64,000 bases of DNA. Source: Streptomyces mirabilis. GTDB lineage: Bacteria > Actinomycetota > Actinomycetes > Streptomycetales > Streptomycetaceae. The stretch spans positions 7,130,001 through 7,194,000 of the forward strand of contig NZ_CP074102.1 in assembly GCF_018310535.1 (NCBI RefSeq), read 5' to 3'. The notes beneath the pieces are model-generated. The model made no database searches. It was given only the letters and a program-made list of their open reading frames with translations, and had not been told where the DNA came from. Every line of letters starts with the position of its first letter. Position 1 is the stretch's first letter. The position numbers and the translations under genes were made by a program. Positions 54,462-63,295 of the stretch are shown here, piece after piece.

Positions 54462-54748
54462 GACCGAAGCCTGCCAGACCCGATTACCGCAGGGTAGGGG
54501 GATGTTCCGGGCAGATGCCCCGGGCACGCGGACTGGTTCCCTCCCTGCCCACGTCAACCCGTAGAGTGACGCGCACGCAGGGAGGAACGACCTTGTCCGG
54601 GTGGGTCGTGCCCGGGATGACGGTCCGTCGCCACGGGTATGGGTGCTCGTGACGGGTGAGTCGCCGAGGTGGTTTCTTCCGTACACGTGAGCGGCCCGGC
54701 GGATTCCGGGCCGGGTCGGTAGCCCGGGTACGAGGAAACGGGGGGTGC

Positions 54749-57040
54749 ATGAGCACGGAAGCGCGCCGCGCCTCCATCCCGCCACGCCCGGCCACCCCAC
54801 CCCGCCCGGCACAGCCACCGGGAGAGTCGCCCGAGGGAGCAGCGTCTCCCGCGCAGGACACCTCACCGCCTCCCGTGGAAGGCCGCACCGGATCCTCGCC
54901 CTCCCGCCCGTCGCCGCGACCGGCGCAGCGCGCCGGGGAGGCTGCCGCACCGTCCCGCCGGGCGACCCCACCACGGCCTGAACAGGCCCCGACGAGCGGG
55001 GAGCGCGTGCCGTCCAGCCGGCCGACCCCGCCGCGGCCGGAACAGTCTCCCGTGAGCGGGGAGCGCGTGCCCTCCTGGTCGGCGACCCCGCCTCGGCCCG
55101 AACAGTCTTCGAGGAGCGAGGGTGGTGTGCCGTCCCGTCCGGCGGCCACGCCGAGGCCGGAGATGTCTCCCGGGCATGGGAATCCGGTGCCCCCGCAGAG
55201 GCCCGAAGCGCCGCCCGCGGGGGGCGTCACACAGCCGCCGCGTCCGGCGACCCCGCCGCGGCTCGAGCAGTCCCCGGTGGGCCAGTCCTCCGTGGGCGAG
55301 GACGCGGTGCCGCCCCGCCCGAAGTACCTGCCCTCGGGCGCCACTTGGCGGCCGCGCCCGGCCGAGCCGCCGGTGGGCGGCGAGCCCTGGTCGCTGCCGA
55401 GCCCGCAGGAACCGCCCGCGGCCACCGCCCCGAGTCCTCGCCGGACGGACCCGTCCGTCGTCGGCGAGCCCTGGACGCTCCTCGACTCCGGGGACCTGCC
55501 CCAGGGAGGCGCCCCGCGCCGCCCGGCGGAGCGGACCACCACGGCTGACGCCCCCGCCGCGCGCGCACCCCGGCAGAGCCGCCCGTCCCCGGCGGAGGAC
55601 GCCATGACGCCGTCCCGCGCGGGCGCCGCCTCCCAGCCACCGGGTTCGTCCACCGCCGGGATTCCGGGTTCGGGCGACGAGTCCCGTACCCCGTTGCCGC
55701 CCGATGCCGCCGCCGGGGCGCCCGGCGCGGTCGGTGGTTCCCAGCGGCCGGTGCCGGCCGGTTCCCCCGCGGACGGGGTCTCGCGCTCGGGTGAGGCGTC
55801 CGACGCCTCCGGCGATGTCATCGCGCGCCCGGACGGCGGCGGTACCCGGTCGTCGCGCCCCTTCCGGCTCTCGCACGACCCGCAACCTTCTTCGGGGTCG
55901 TCCTCCGCCGGCACGACGCCCTCGCAGGCGCCGGGTGCCATCGACACCCCGGAGCCCCCGCGCCACGAGCCGACGCACCCCCGCTTCCCCGGCCGGCGCA
56001 CCACTCCCGCGTCCCCGCCCCCGCCCCCGGCCTCCGCCCGCTTTCCCGACGCCCCGCCCGCCGGTCGGCACCCCGGCGTGCCGCACCCCGGCCCGGCCCG
56101 GCGGACCCCCGTGCCCGAGGACGGGATCACGGAGACGACCACGCGGCTGCGCCCCGTCCCCGCGGAGCGGCCCGGCGAACCGTCCGCCCCCGCGAGCCCG
56201 GCCCCCGGCACGGCACGCCCGTACGTGTCGTTCGCGGAGCCCGAGACCTACGACGACACCAAGCGCCGGCGCCACGTCGGCGCGCGCACCCGGCCCCGGG
56301 CGGCAGCGGCCGCGGCCTGTGTCGTGCTGGGCCTCGGCCTCATCGGCGGCGCGGCGGCCGGAAGCTGGCTGACCGGCGACGGCACGGACGGGGACGCTAC
56401 GCACAGCGCCTTCGTGGCGGCCGGAAGCCTCTGGCACAGCGTGCCCGTGGACCAGCTCTTCCCGCCCACCGTGCAGGGCCAGGGCGCGGGCCCCGGCGGC
56501 GCCGACCGCACCTGGACCCGGCTCGCCGTCGCCCCGGACAGCGGCTGCGCGAACGCCTTCGATCCGCTCCTGAGCAAGGCGCTCGCCCCGGCCGGCTGTC
56601 TGCGGCTGCTGCGCGCCACCTACACGGACGCGACCCGCAGCCAGGTCACCACCGTGGGCCTGCTGTTCACCAAGGCGGACCCGGCGACCATGACCGCGCT
56701 GAAGAACCGTTTCCAGCAGGAAGGCCTCAATCGGCGGACCGATCTGATGCCTCGTCCGTACGCCGCCAAGGGCACCGTCGCCGCCGGGTTCGGCGACGCC
56801 CAGCGCGCGTCCTGGACGGTGTCGGTGCTCACCGACGCCCCCGTGGTCGTCTACGCCGTCTCCGGCTTCGCCGACGGCCGTATCGTCACCGCCCCGCAGC
56901 CCGCCGCGGACGCCATCAAGCCCGGTGCGACCACGGCCCCGGCCCAGGCGGGCCTGGGCCACGACGCACAGGGACTCGCCGACCGCATCGAGCGCAGCCT
57001 GCGCAAAACCGTCGGCTCGGCCACGGAGAAGCCGTCATGA
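54749..57040 (+). CDS. Proline-rich repeat membrane protein, mycosin-linked
   Basis: This is a 763-residue protein with an unusual layout. Residues 1-about 500 are low-complexity and rich in Pro, Arg, Ser and Thr. At 55-150 there is a near-tandem repeat of about 20 residues (TPPRPEQSP.SGERVPS). One membrane helix follows (about 520-545; AAAAACVVLGLGLIGGAAAGSWL), and then an extracytoplasmic domain of about 200 residues with one Cys pair. The ATG at 54749 follows GGGGG. It overlaps the mycosin-type protease gene by four bases. I do not know its function; it resembles mycosin-linked proteins of type VII secretion loci. Confidence 0.7.
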   Translation: MSTEARRASIPPRPATPPRPAQPPGESPEGAASPAQDTSPPPVEGRTGSSPSRPSPRPAQRAGEAAAPSRRATPPRPEQAPTSGERVPSSRPTPPRPEQSPVSGERVPSWSATPPRPEQSSRSEGGVPSRPAATPRPEMSPGHGNPVPPQRPEAPPAGGVTQPPRPATPPRLEQSPVGQSSVGEDAVPPRPKYLPSGATWRPRPAEPPVGGEPWSLPSPQEPPAATAPSPRRTDPSVVGEPWTLLDSGDLPQGGAPRRPAERTTTADAPAARAPRQSRPSPAEDAMTPSRAGAASQPPGSSTAGIPGSGDESRTPLPPDAAAGAPGAVGGSQRPVPAGSPADGVSRSGEASDASGDVIARPDGGGTRSSRPFRLSHDPQPSSGSSSAGTTPSQAPGAIDTPEPPRHEPTHPRFPGRRTTPASPPPPPASARFPDAPPAGRHPGVPHPGPARRTPVPEDGITETTTRLRPVPAERPGEPSAPASPAPGTARPYVSFAEPETYDDTKRRRHVGARTRPRAAAAAACVVLGLGLIGGAAAGSWLTGDGTDGDATHSAFVAAGSLWHSVPVDQLFPPTVQGQGAGPGGADRTWTRLAVAPDSGCANAFDPLLSKALAPAGCLRLLRATYTDATRSQVTTVGLLFTKADPATMTALKNRFQQEGLNRRTDLMPRPYAAKGTVAAGFGDAQRASWTVSVLTDAPVVVYAVSGFADGRIVTAPQPAADAIKPGATTAPAQAGLGHDAQGLADRIERSLRKTVGSATEKPS

Positions 57041-58299
57041 CCCGCAAGGCCACCACCAGCAGGGCCACCACCCACAAGGCCACCCACAAGGCCATCCGCA
57101 AGGCATCCCGCAGGGCCACCCAGAGGGCCGGAGCCCTGAGCGTCCTGCTGGCCGCCTCCCTCGCCCTGCTCCCGTCCACCGCCGCGCACGCCGACGGCAT
57201 ACGTGCCCAGGAGTGGGCCCTCGACGCGATGCACACCCAGCAGGCCTGGCGTACCACGAAGGGCCAGGGCATCACGGTCGCGGTCCTCGACACGGGCGTC
57301 GACGACCAGCATCCGGACCTGGCCGGCAACGTCCTCACCGGCAAGGACATGGTCGGCTTCGGGGCGCAGCGCGGTGACCGCGCATGGGCCCGGCACGGCA
57401 CCGCGATGGCCGGGATCATCGCCGGTCACGGGCACGGCGTCGGCAATGGCGACGGAGTCCTGGGCATCGCCCCCGAAGCGAAGATACTCCCCGTCCGCGT
57501 CATCCTCGAAGACGGCGACTCGGCCCGTACGAGGGCCCGCAACACCCGTGGCAACGCCCTCGCCGAGGGCATCCGCTGGGCCACCGACCAGGGCGCCGAC
57601 GTCATCAACCTCTCCCTCGGTGACGACTCCAAGTCCGCCCATCCCGAGCCAGCCGAGGACGCGGCCGTCCAGTACGCCCTGAAGAAGGGCGCGGTCGTCG
57701 TCGCCTCGGCCGGCAACGGCGGTGAGAAGGGCGACCACATCTCGTACCCGGCGGCCTACCCGGGCGTGATCGCGGCCACGGCCGTCGACCAGAACGGCAC
57801 CCGCGCCTCGTTCTCCACCCGCCGCTGGTACGCCACCGTCAGCGCCCCCGGCGTCGACGTCGTCATCGCCGACCCGGACGACAAGTACTACGAGGGCTGG
57901 GGCACCAGCGCCGCCTCCGCGTTCGTCTCCGGCGCGGTCGCGCTCATCAAGGCGGCCCACCCGGGCCTGTCCCCGGCGCAGATCAAGAAGCTCCTGGAGG
58001 ACACCGCCCGCAACGCCCCCAGCGGCGGCCGCGACGACTCCCGCGGCTTCGGCTTCATCGACCCCGCGGCGGCCATCGAGGCCGCCGGCCGTCTCAAGCC
58101 GGACAGCACCCACGCGGCGGCGTACGGCAAGAAGTACTTCGGTATGGGCCCCGACGCCGCCCCGGACGACAACCAGCCGTCCGGCTGGGTGGGCCCGGCG
58201 GCGGGCGGCGCGGGCGTGCTCCTGCTGGCCGCGTCGGTGATCCTGTGGCGTGGCCGCAGGTTCTCGGGGCAGGACGTGTCGGGCGACGTGCCCCTTTAG
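57037..58299 (+). CDS. Mycosin-type membrane-anchored subtilase
   Basis: This is a 420-residue subtilisin-like serine protease of the type VII secretion-associated mycosin group. The catalytic triad is Asp85 (VAVLDTGVDD), His120 (RHGTAMAG) and Ser291 (GTSAAS), with the oxyanion Asn227. A signal peptide (residues about 30-50) follows a short tract of (K/R)A(T/S) repeats, and a C-terminal membrane helix (about 385-405) anchors it outside the membrane. It starts inside the stop codon of the repeat protein (ATGA). No esx, eccC or eccD gene is seen nearby, so it is an orphan mycosin. Confidence 0.88.
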   Translation: MTRKATTSRATTHKATHKAIRKASRRATQRAGALSVLLAASLALLPSTAAHADGIRAQEWALDAMHTQQAWRTTKGQGITVAVLDTGVDDQHPDLAGNVLTGKDMVGFGAQRGDRAWARHGTAMAGIIAGHGHGVGNGDGVLGIAPEAKILPVRVILEDGDSARTRARNTRGNALAEGIRWATDQGADVINLSLGDDSKSAHPEPAEDAAVQYALKKGAVVVASAGNGGEKGDHISYPAAYPGVIAATAVDQNGTRASFSTRRWYATVSAPGVDVVIADPDDKYYEGWGTSAASAFVSGAVALIKAAHPGLSPAQIKKLLEDTARNAPSGGRDDSRGFGFIDPAAAIEAAGRLKPDSTHAAAYGKKYFGMGPDAAPDDNQPSGWVGPAAGGAGVLLLAASVILWRGRRFSGQDVSGDVPL

Positions 58300-58342
58300 G
58301 GGCGCGGGGCTGTGACATGTGCGGCTCCGCCGCGTGGGCGCG
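58290..58342. repeat. Terminator hairpin and dispersed intergenic repeat
   Basis: GCCCC-TTTA-GGGGC at 58290-58303 overlaps the protease stop, and the following GCGCGGGGCTGTGACATG and TGCGGCTCCGCCGCGTGGGC phrases resemble a repeat found widely between Streptomyces genes. It lies between convergent genes and could terminate transcription. Confidence 0.5.
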
Positions 58343-58401
58343 CCCAGCCACTACCCACCCGGAGTCTCACGGACATCCCGCACCTTTACGGCCCCCCGAA
58401 C

Positions 58402-59370
58402 TCACGCGGAGCCGAACGCGGCCACCGCCGCCTTCGCCGCCGCCTCCACCACCGAGATCCCCTTGGCCTTGGTCGTGTTGCCGTTGGACAGCGTCGCCAC
58501 CAGGTACTCGGCACCGTCGACAGTGACCCGACCGATGCTGTTGATGTCCCACAGCCCGGTCGAACTCCGCGCCAGCCACCCGTTCTTGAGGGCCCACTGC
58601 GTGCCGTCGGCCGCCGCCGACACCCCCCAGTGCTGATCGGCGGCGATCTCGCCCATCAACCCCTGGAGATACGTGCGCGAGGCCTCGCTGAGTTCGGAGT
58701 CGTCCCCGAACACCTGCTGGAGCAGGGTGAGTTGGTCGGCGGCCGTGGTCTGGGTCAGGCCCCACAGCGCACCGTCCCCGCCGGAGGTGTCGGTCAGTCC
58801 GAACCGCTTGTTCGCGGCGTCGAGACCGTCCGCCTGCCCGATGATGTCCCACAGAGCGGACGCGGACGCGTTGTCACTGTTCGTGATCATCGCGGTGGCG
58901 TACGTCTTCTCCGTCGCCGTCAGATGCCGGTCCGCGTCCTGCGCCTGGAGCAGCAGCGTCGCGAGGATGTCGACCTTGACGATGCTGGCCGTGTCGAAGG
59001 CCCCCTCGCCGTAGGCGGCGCCCTCCCCGGAGTCGATGTCGAACACCGCGACCGACACCTCTGCGCCGTCCTCCAGGGCCACGGCCTTCATCGCCTTGGT
59101 GAGCAGGGCGTCCCGGTCCACCGTGGGCTTGGTCACAGGTTCCACCGATGTCTCCTGGCTGGGGGATGACGCGGCCGACGCCGAGGACGACGTACCCGGC
59201 GATGCCGAGGGGGAGGATACGAGGCTCCTGCGGTCGTGCGCCTGTGCCTTCACGTACACGGCACCCGCTGCCGTACCGCCCACGAGGACGGCGGAAGCCA
59301 CCACGATGTGGACGAGGGTCCTGCGTCCGGAGCGGCGGGTGCGACGCCGACGAGCTCTGTGAGGGGCCAT
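58402..59370 (-). CDS. Class A beta-lactamase-like secreted protein
   Basis: This is a 322-residue serine hydrolase of the class A beta-lactamase fold. Motifs are Ser129-x-x-Lys132 (TASIVK), SDN at 165-167, and KNG at 262-264 in place of the usual KTG. The N-terminus has a Arg-rich start and a membrane helix (about 19-38), followed by a Ser-rich linker, so it is anchored or secreted. The altered third motif makes true beta-lactamase activity doubtful; it could be a peptidase-like or penicillin-interacting protein. Complete, with a clear start. Confidence 0.85.
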   Translation of the reverse strand: MAPHRARRRRTRRSGRRTLVHIVVASAVLVGGTAAGAVYVKAQAHDRRSLVSSPSASPGTSSSASAASSPSQETSVEPVTKPTVDRDALLTKAMKAVALEDGAEVSVAVFDIDSGEGAAYGEGAFDTASIVKVDILATLLLQAQDADRHLTATEKTYATAMITNSDNASASALWDIIGQADGLDAANKRFGLTDTSGGDGALWGLTQTTAADQLTLLQQVFGDDSELSEASRTYLQGLMGEIAADQHWGVSAAADGTQWALKNGWLARSSTGLWDINSIGRVTVDGAEYLVATLSNGNTTKAKGISVVEAAAKAAVAAFGSA

Positions 59371-59519
59371 CCCGCGATGCTCGGGGCGGTGCCTGTGCCC
59401 GGCGTTAGACGGATGTTAGAGGTGTGTCAGCGAAACCTGAGAATCCCGTGAAAGCTGTCAACGCCAGGTTTCCGGGCCCGCACAAGCCCAGCAGCATCCC
59501 CCCGATAGGGTCGGGGACC

Positions 59520-60251
59520 GTGGCGAACAAGAACATTCCCGACTCCGGCTTCCCCGACGACGACGGCTCCGCCGATCCCCGGCTGAGCGCGGCACTCGCG
59601 GCCTGGGCCGAGGACCGCACCGCCGTACGGCCGGTCCTGGAGGCGCTCAAGGGTGCCCGGCTCCTCGTGCCCGTGGTGGCCGTCCTCGGCGAGGTCGAGG
59701 AGGACGAGAACGGGCTGCGTCACGAGAAGACCAGCGACATGGCGGTGCCCACCCTGAAGGCCGGCCACCGCACCGCCCTGCCCGCCTTCACCTCCACCGA
59801 GTCGCTGGCCCGCTGGGACCCGGCGGCCCGCCCCGTCGCCGTACCCCTGCACCAGGCCCTGCAGGCCGCCGCGCACGAGAAGGCCGACACGGTCGTCCTC
59901 GACCTGGCCGGTCCGGTGCCGTACGAACTGACCGGCTCGGCGCTGCTCGCCCTCGCCGAGGGGCGTACGACGGCGGACCCGCTCGCCGATCCCGCCGTGG
60001 TCGAGGCGGTACGCGCCGCCGTGGCCGCCGAGCCCGCCGTACTCCGCGCCCACCTGGGCCCCGGCGAGGCCGACGGCACCCTCGCGCTGGTACTGGACCC
60101 GAACGCGGCCCCGGCCGAAGCCGCCCGCGCGCTCGCCGGGCGGCTCGCCGCCGACGAAACACTGAGGGCCCGCCTGGTGCGCGGTCTCGACCTGGCACTG
60201 CTGCCGGCCGGGACGACGCCACCGGGCGAGCCCTTGTACGTACGTCAGTGA
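59520..60251 (+). CDS. SseB-domain protein
   Basis: This is a 243-residue protein matching the SseB/SseB-like family common in Streptomyces. The GTG start at 59520 (VANKNIPDSGFPDDDG) is preferred over an upstream in-frame start at 59424. The SseB N-terminal domain is visible at about 20-150 (RLLVPVVAVLGEVEEDENGLRHEKTSDMAVP), followed by a C-terminal domain (about 160-243). It has no membrane segment or catalytic motif. The function is unknown. It precedes the DUF1844 gene in opposite orientation. Confidence 0.8.
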   Translation: MANKNIPDSGFPDDDGSADPRLSAALAAWAEDRTAVRPVLEALKGARLLVPVVAVLGEVEEDENGLRHEKTSDMAVPTLKAGHRTALPAFTSTESLARWDPAARPVAVPLHQALQAAAHEKADTVVLDLAGPVPYELTGSALLALAEGRTTADPLADPAVVEAVRAAVAAEPAVLRAHLGPGEADGTLALVLDPNAAPAEAARALAGRLAADETLRARLVRGLDLALLPAGTTPPGEPLYVRQ

Positions 60252-60297
60252 AAGCGGGAGCGGGAGAGGAACCAGAGCCTCTCCGGCGGATCCGGTC

Positions 60298-60654
60298 CTA
60301 GCCGTAGATCGGGCCCGTGTACTTCTCGCCCGGGCCCTGGCCCGGCTCGTCCGGGACGATCGACGCCTCGCGGAACGCCAGCTGCAGCGACTTCAGGCCG
60401 TCGCGCAGCGGGGACGCGTGGAAGGAACTGATCTCGGTCGCGCTCGCGTCGAGCAGTCCGGCCAGCGCGTGGATCAGCTTGCGCGCCTCGTCGAGGTCCT
60501 TGTACTTGTCGCCCTCCTCGGTCAGACCGAGCTTCACGGCGGCGGCGCTCATCAGGTTGACGGCGACCGTCACGAGGACCTCGACCGCGGGGACCTCGGC
60601 GATGTCGCGGGTCATGCTGTCGAAGTCGGGGTTCTGGGGAGGGGTGTCACTCAT
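60298..60654 (-). CDS. DUF1844 protein
   Basis: This is a 118-residue actinobacterial DUF1844 protein. The ATG at 60654 (MSDTPPQNPDFD) was chosen over the longer start at 60678. Characteristic features are a helical region (VEVLVTVAVNLMSAAAVKLGLTEEGDKYKDLDEARKLIHALAGLL, read in parts). It is typically found next to infC, as here, on the opposite strand. Function is unknown. Confidence 0.85.
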   Translation of the reverse strand: MSDTPPQNPDFDSMTRDIAEVPAVEVLVTVAVNLMSAAAVKLGLTEEGDKYKDLDEARKLIHALAGLLDASATEISSFHASPLRDGLKSLQLAFREASIVPDEPGQGPGEKYTGPIYG

Positions 60655-61060
60655 GTCCCACACGATAGGCCCCGGCACGCCGGCACCCGTCCGCGGGAGC
60701 GCGGAGGCGCTCGGTTAGCGCGGGCCCGGGGGAGCTGCTAACCTTGTGTAACGACCGGCCGGACGCGCCCATACGTATGTCAGCGTGCTCGGCCCACAAG
60801 TGGAGGCTCCGATCTCCCACCCGACCGTCCTCAGGGATGGCGGGTCACCCGGTCAGGCGGCCACCACCGTTCCGTACGGACGGTGGAGTCGCCCGAATGT
60901 GCGCCCCGCGGTTCACCGCGGCGGTGCTCCGGTATTCCTTGGAGCCCCGCCTGTGTACCGTCCGGGGCATTTTTCATGCCCCGCGGTGGTTGGTCCAATG
61001 TCATCAGAGACATACGCGGCTGTCCGCCAGACCGCCGTGTGGTGCTACCGAGGAGGATCC
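60655..61060 (+). promoter_or_regulatory. infC leader with attenuator-like alternative hairpins
   Basis: The 406-base stretch before infC contains no protein gene that I can support. A CCGCGG-TTCA-CCGCGG hairpin lies at 60906-60921. A GCCCCG/CGGGGC stem at 60944-60968 is followed by ATTTTTC, like a terminator. An alternative GGGGCAT/ATGCCCC stem at 60964-60982 shares bases with it, so the two cannot form together. This suggests transcription attenuation of the infC-rpmI-rplT operon, as is known for other ribosomal-protein operons. Confidence 0.55.
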
Positions 61061-61753
61061 ATCAGCACCGAGCCCCGCATTAACGACCGGATTCGCGTTC
61101 CCGAGGTGCGACTTGTCGGTCCCAGCGGCGAGCAGGTCGGGATTGTTCCGCTTGCCAAGGCGCTGGAGCTTGCGCAGGAGTACGACCTCGACCTGGTCGA
61201 GGTGGCGGCGAGCGCCCGTCCGCCGGTCTGCAAGCTCATGGACTACGGGAAGTTCAAGTACGAGTCGGCCATGAAGGCCCGTGAGGCGCGCAAGAACCAG
61301 GCGCACACGGTCATCAAGGAAATGAAGCTCCGGCCGAAGATCGACCCGCACGACTATGACACCAAAAAGGGTCACGTCGTCCGGTTCCTCAAGCAGGGCG
61401 ACAAGGTCAAGATCACGATCATGTTCCGCGGTCGCGAGCAGTCCCGGCCGGAGCTCGGCTACCGACTGCTGCAGCGTCTGGCTTCGGACGTCGAGGACCT
61501 CGGGTTCGTCGAGTCGAACCCGAAGCAGGACGGCCGAAACATGATCATGGTTCTCGGTCCGCACAAGAAGAAGACCGAGGCGATGGCCGAGGCCCGTGAG
61601 GCCCAGGCGGCTCGTAAGGCAGAAGCGAAGGCCAACCCCGGTCGCTCGCAGAACGCCGCCGACGGTGAGCTCGCCGAGGGTGAGATCGCCGAGGGCGAGA
61701 CCACTGAGGCCGAGACCGCCGAGGCCCCGGCCGAGGCTTCCGCCGAGGCCTGA
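61061..61753 (+). CDS. infC: Translation initiation factor IF-3, probable AUC start
   Basis: IF-3 binds the 30S subunit and keeps initiation accurate. The 230-residue chain starting at ATC (61061) reads [20 protein letters not shown] after the first residue, the usual N-terminus. An AGGAGG lies four bases upstream, and no ATG, GTG or TTG is at that position. IF-3 genes of other bacteria are known to use rare start codons such as AUU, which IF-3 itself represses. A GTG farther upstream (about 61038) would give a longer form that lacks a good site. The two domains and a Glu/Ala-rich tail (from about 190) are complete. It heads the infC-rpmI-rplT operon. Confidence 0.9.
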   Translation: MSTEPRINDRIRVPEVRLVGPSGEQVGIVPLAKALELAQEYDLDLVEVAASARPPVCKLMDYGKFKYESAMKAREARKNQAHTVIKEMKLRPKIDPHDYDTKKGHVVRFLKQGDKVKITIMFRGREQSRPELGYRLLQRLASDVEDLGFVESNPKQDGRNMIMVLGPHKKKTEAMAEAREAQAARKAEAKANPGRSQNAADGELAEGEIAEGETTEAETAEAPAEASAEA

Positions 61754-61853
61754 TCCCAGGGTGAAGGCTCCGGGGAGTCCGGGACGACAGTCCATGGAAT
61801 CCCCGGGACATGAGTCCAGGGATGTCAATCGATACATACATGACGTTCCACCG

Positions 61854-61875
61854 TGCCCGGTTTAACGACCGGGCA
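61854..61875 (+). promoter_or_regulatory. Hairpin in the infC-rpmI gap
   Basis: TGCCCGGT pairs with ACCGGGCA across a six-base loop, 33 bases before rpmI. A weaker stem lies at 61770-61806. These may be control hairpins for the L35/L20 genes. Confidence 0.4.
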
Positions 61876-61908
61876 TCGGAACGCCACTGACGAGGAGAGA
61901 ACGGCGCT

Positions 61909-62103
61909 ATGCCGAAGAACAAGTCGCACAGCGGTGCCAGCAAGCGCTTCAAGGTCACCGGCTCCGGCAAGGTGCTCCGTGAGCGCGCCGGCAAGCGCCA
62001 CCTGCTCGAGCACAAGTCGTCGCGCCTGACGCGCCGCCTCACCGGCAACGCCGAGATGGCCCCGGGCGACGCCAAGAAGATCAAGAAGCTTCTCGGCAAG
62101 TGA
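61909..62103 (+). CDS. rpmI: 50S ribosomal protein L35
   Basis: This is a 64-residue basic ribosomal protein with the family N-terminus [20 protein letters not shown] and the conserved [13 protein letters not shown] segment. ATG start preceded by GAGGAGAG. It lies 155 bases after infC and 96 bases before rplT; the three are a standard operon. Confidence 0.97.
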   Translation: MPKNKSHSGASKRFKVTGSGKVLRERAGKRHLLEHKSSRLTRRLTGNAEMAPGDAKKIKKLLGK

Positions 62104-62199
62104 CGTCGGGCGCGCACCGCGCGCCTGATCTCTGACCGGGACCCAATCGATTTCGGGCCGTGTGAAGACAACCACGGCCCCGCTACAAGGAGTTAAAAA

Positions 62200-62583
62200 G
62201 TGGCACGCGTCAAGCGGGCAGTCAACGCCCACAAGAAGCGCCGGGCGATCCTCGAGGCGGCCTCCGGCTACCGCGGTCAGCGTTCGCGCCTGTACCGCAA
62301 GGCCAAGGAGCAGGTCACCCACTCGCTGGTCTACAACTACAACGACCGCAAGAAGCGCAAGGGCGACTTCCGGCAGCTGTGGATCCAGCGCATCAACGCC
62401 GCTGCCCGGGCCAACGGCATCACGTACAACCGCTTCATCCAGGGTCTGAAGGCCGCGAACATCGAGGTCGACCGCAAGATCCTGGCCGAGCTGGCCGTGA
62501 ACGACGCCGGTGCGTTCGCCGCGCTCGTCGAGGTCGCGCAGAAGGCGCTGCCGTCGGACGTCAACGCGCCGAAGGCCGCGTGA
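62200..62583 (+). CDS. rplT: 50S ribosomal protein L20
   Basis: This 127-residue ribosomal protein has the family start [23 protein letters not shown] and the later [21 protein letters not shown] motif. GTG start preceded by AAGGAG. L20 binds 23S rRNA early in assembly and, in other bacteria, represses its own operon. It ends the infC-rpmI-rplT operon and is followed by a hairpin. Confidence 0.97.
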   Translation: MARVKRAVNAHKKRRAILEAASGYRGQRSRLYRKAKEQVTHSLVYNYNDRKKRKGDFRQLWIQRINAAARANGITYNRFIQGLKAANIEVDRKILAELAVNDAGAFAALVEVAQKALPSDVNAPKAA

Positions 62584-62615
62584 CGCTCGCGCTCGCCTGA
62601 GCCGTACGTCGCTGT

Positions 62616-62645
62616 GGACCCGCTTGCCTCACGGCTTGCGGGTCC
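62616..62645 (+). terminator. Hairpin after rplT
   Basis: GGACCCGC and GCGGGTCC form the outer stem with a small internal mismatch and a TCAC loop. There is no U tract. It probably terminates the infC operon. Confidence 0.55.
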
Positions 62646-63295
62646 CGGTGCGTTTGGGCTCCGCCGGCCGATCGAGGGACGCCGCGCGTCGGCGACGTCG
62701 GTTCGGCACCGCCGGATTCCGCCCTCGCGGCTGAGCGCCGCTTGGCGGGAGAAGCACCTACGGCGCCGTACGGCACGTCGGCCGTGGGGGAATCCCCGGC
62801 GGCATCGAATCCCATGCGTTACGTGACATGTCTGGTGCCCCCGCCGGGGAGCCGAAGCCCGCTTGCGGTGCCGGAGGTATCCGGCCGGGGACACGCAGCC
62901 GGTCGGCCCCGGGCCCGGCGGCGGGGCTTCGTCCCGGTCGGCGCGGTGTGTCGGCCTGCGGCGAGGATATCCAGTCGCTCGGCTCCGGGCCTGGCGGCGG
63001 GGCTTGGTCCGGCGGCGTGGTGTGGCGGGGCGTCGGTCTCCGTCGAAGTCCAGCCGGACCGAGAGCCCGGCCCCGGCTCGTCGAAGCTCGCCGGACCGGG
63101 CGTCCGGCACCGCCAGGACCGCGCTCACCGGACGTCGGCCGGTGACGGCAGAGGGCTCGCCGGCCCCGTCCCCGAAGCCCCGGCCCCGGCCGCGGTCGGC
63201 ATGGACACACAGACCCCGCTCTCGTCGTCCTCCCCGAGGGGACCCGGCCCCGCCCCACCCCAAGCCGACCCTCCGCAACCCCCTGAGGTGACCTC
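62646..63295. other. Long gene-free stretch with repeats
   Basis: I find no supportable gene in these 650 bases. The open frames on both strands are low-complexity Gly/Arg/Pro shadows with no family similarity that I recognise. A 32-base segment (TCGGCCCCGGGCCCGGCG, to GGGCTTCGTCC) at 62903-62934 recurs with three mismatches at 62979-63010. It may carry the promoter of the downstream methyltransferase. Confidence 0.6.
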
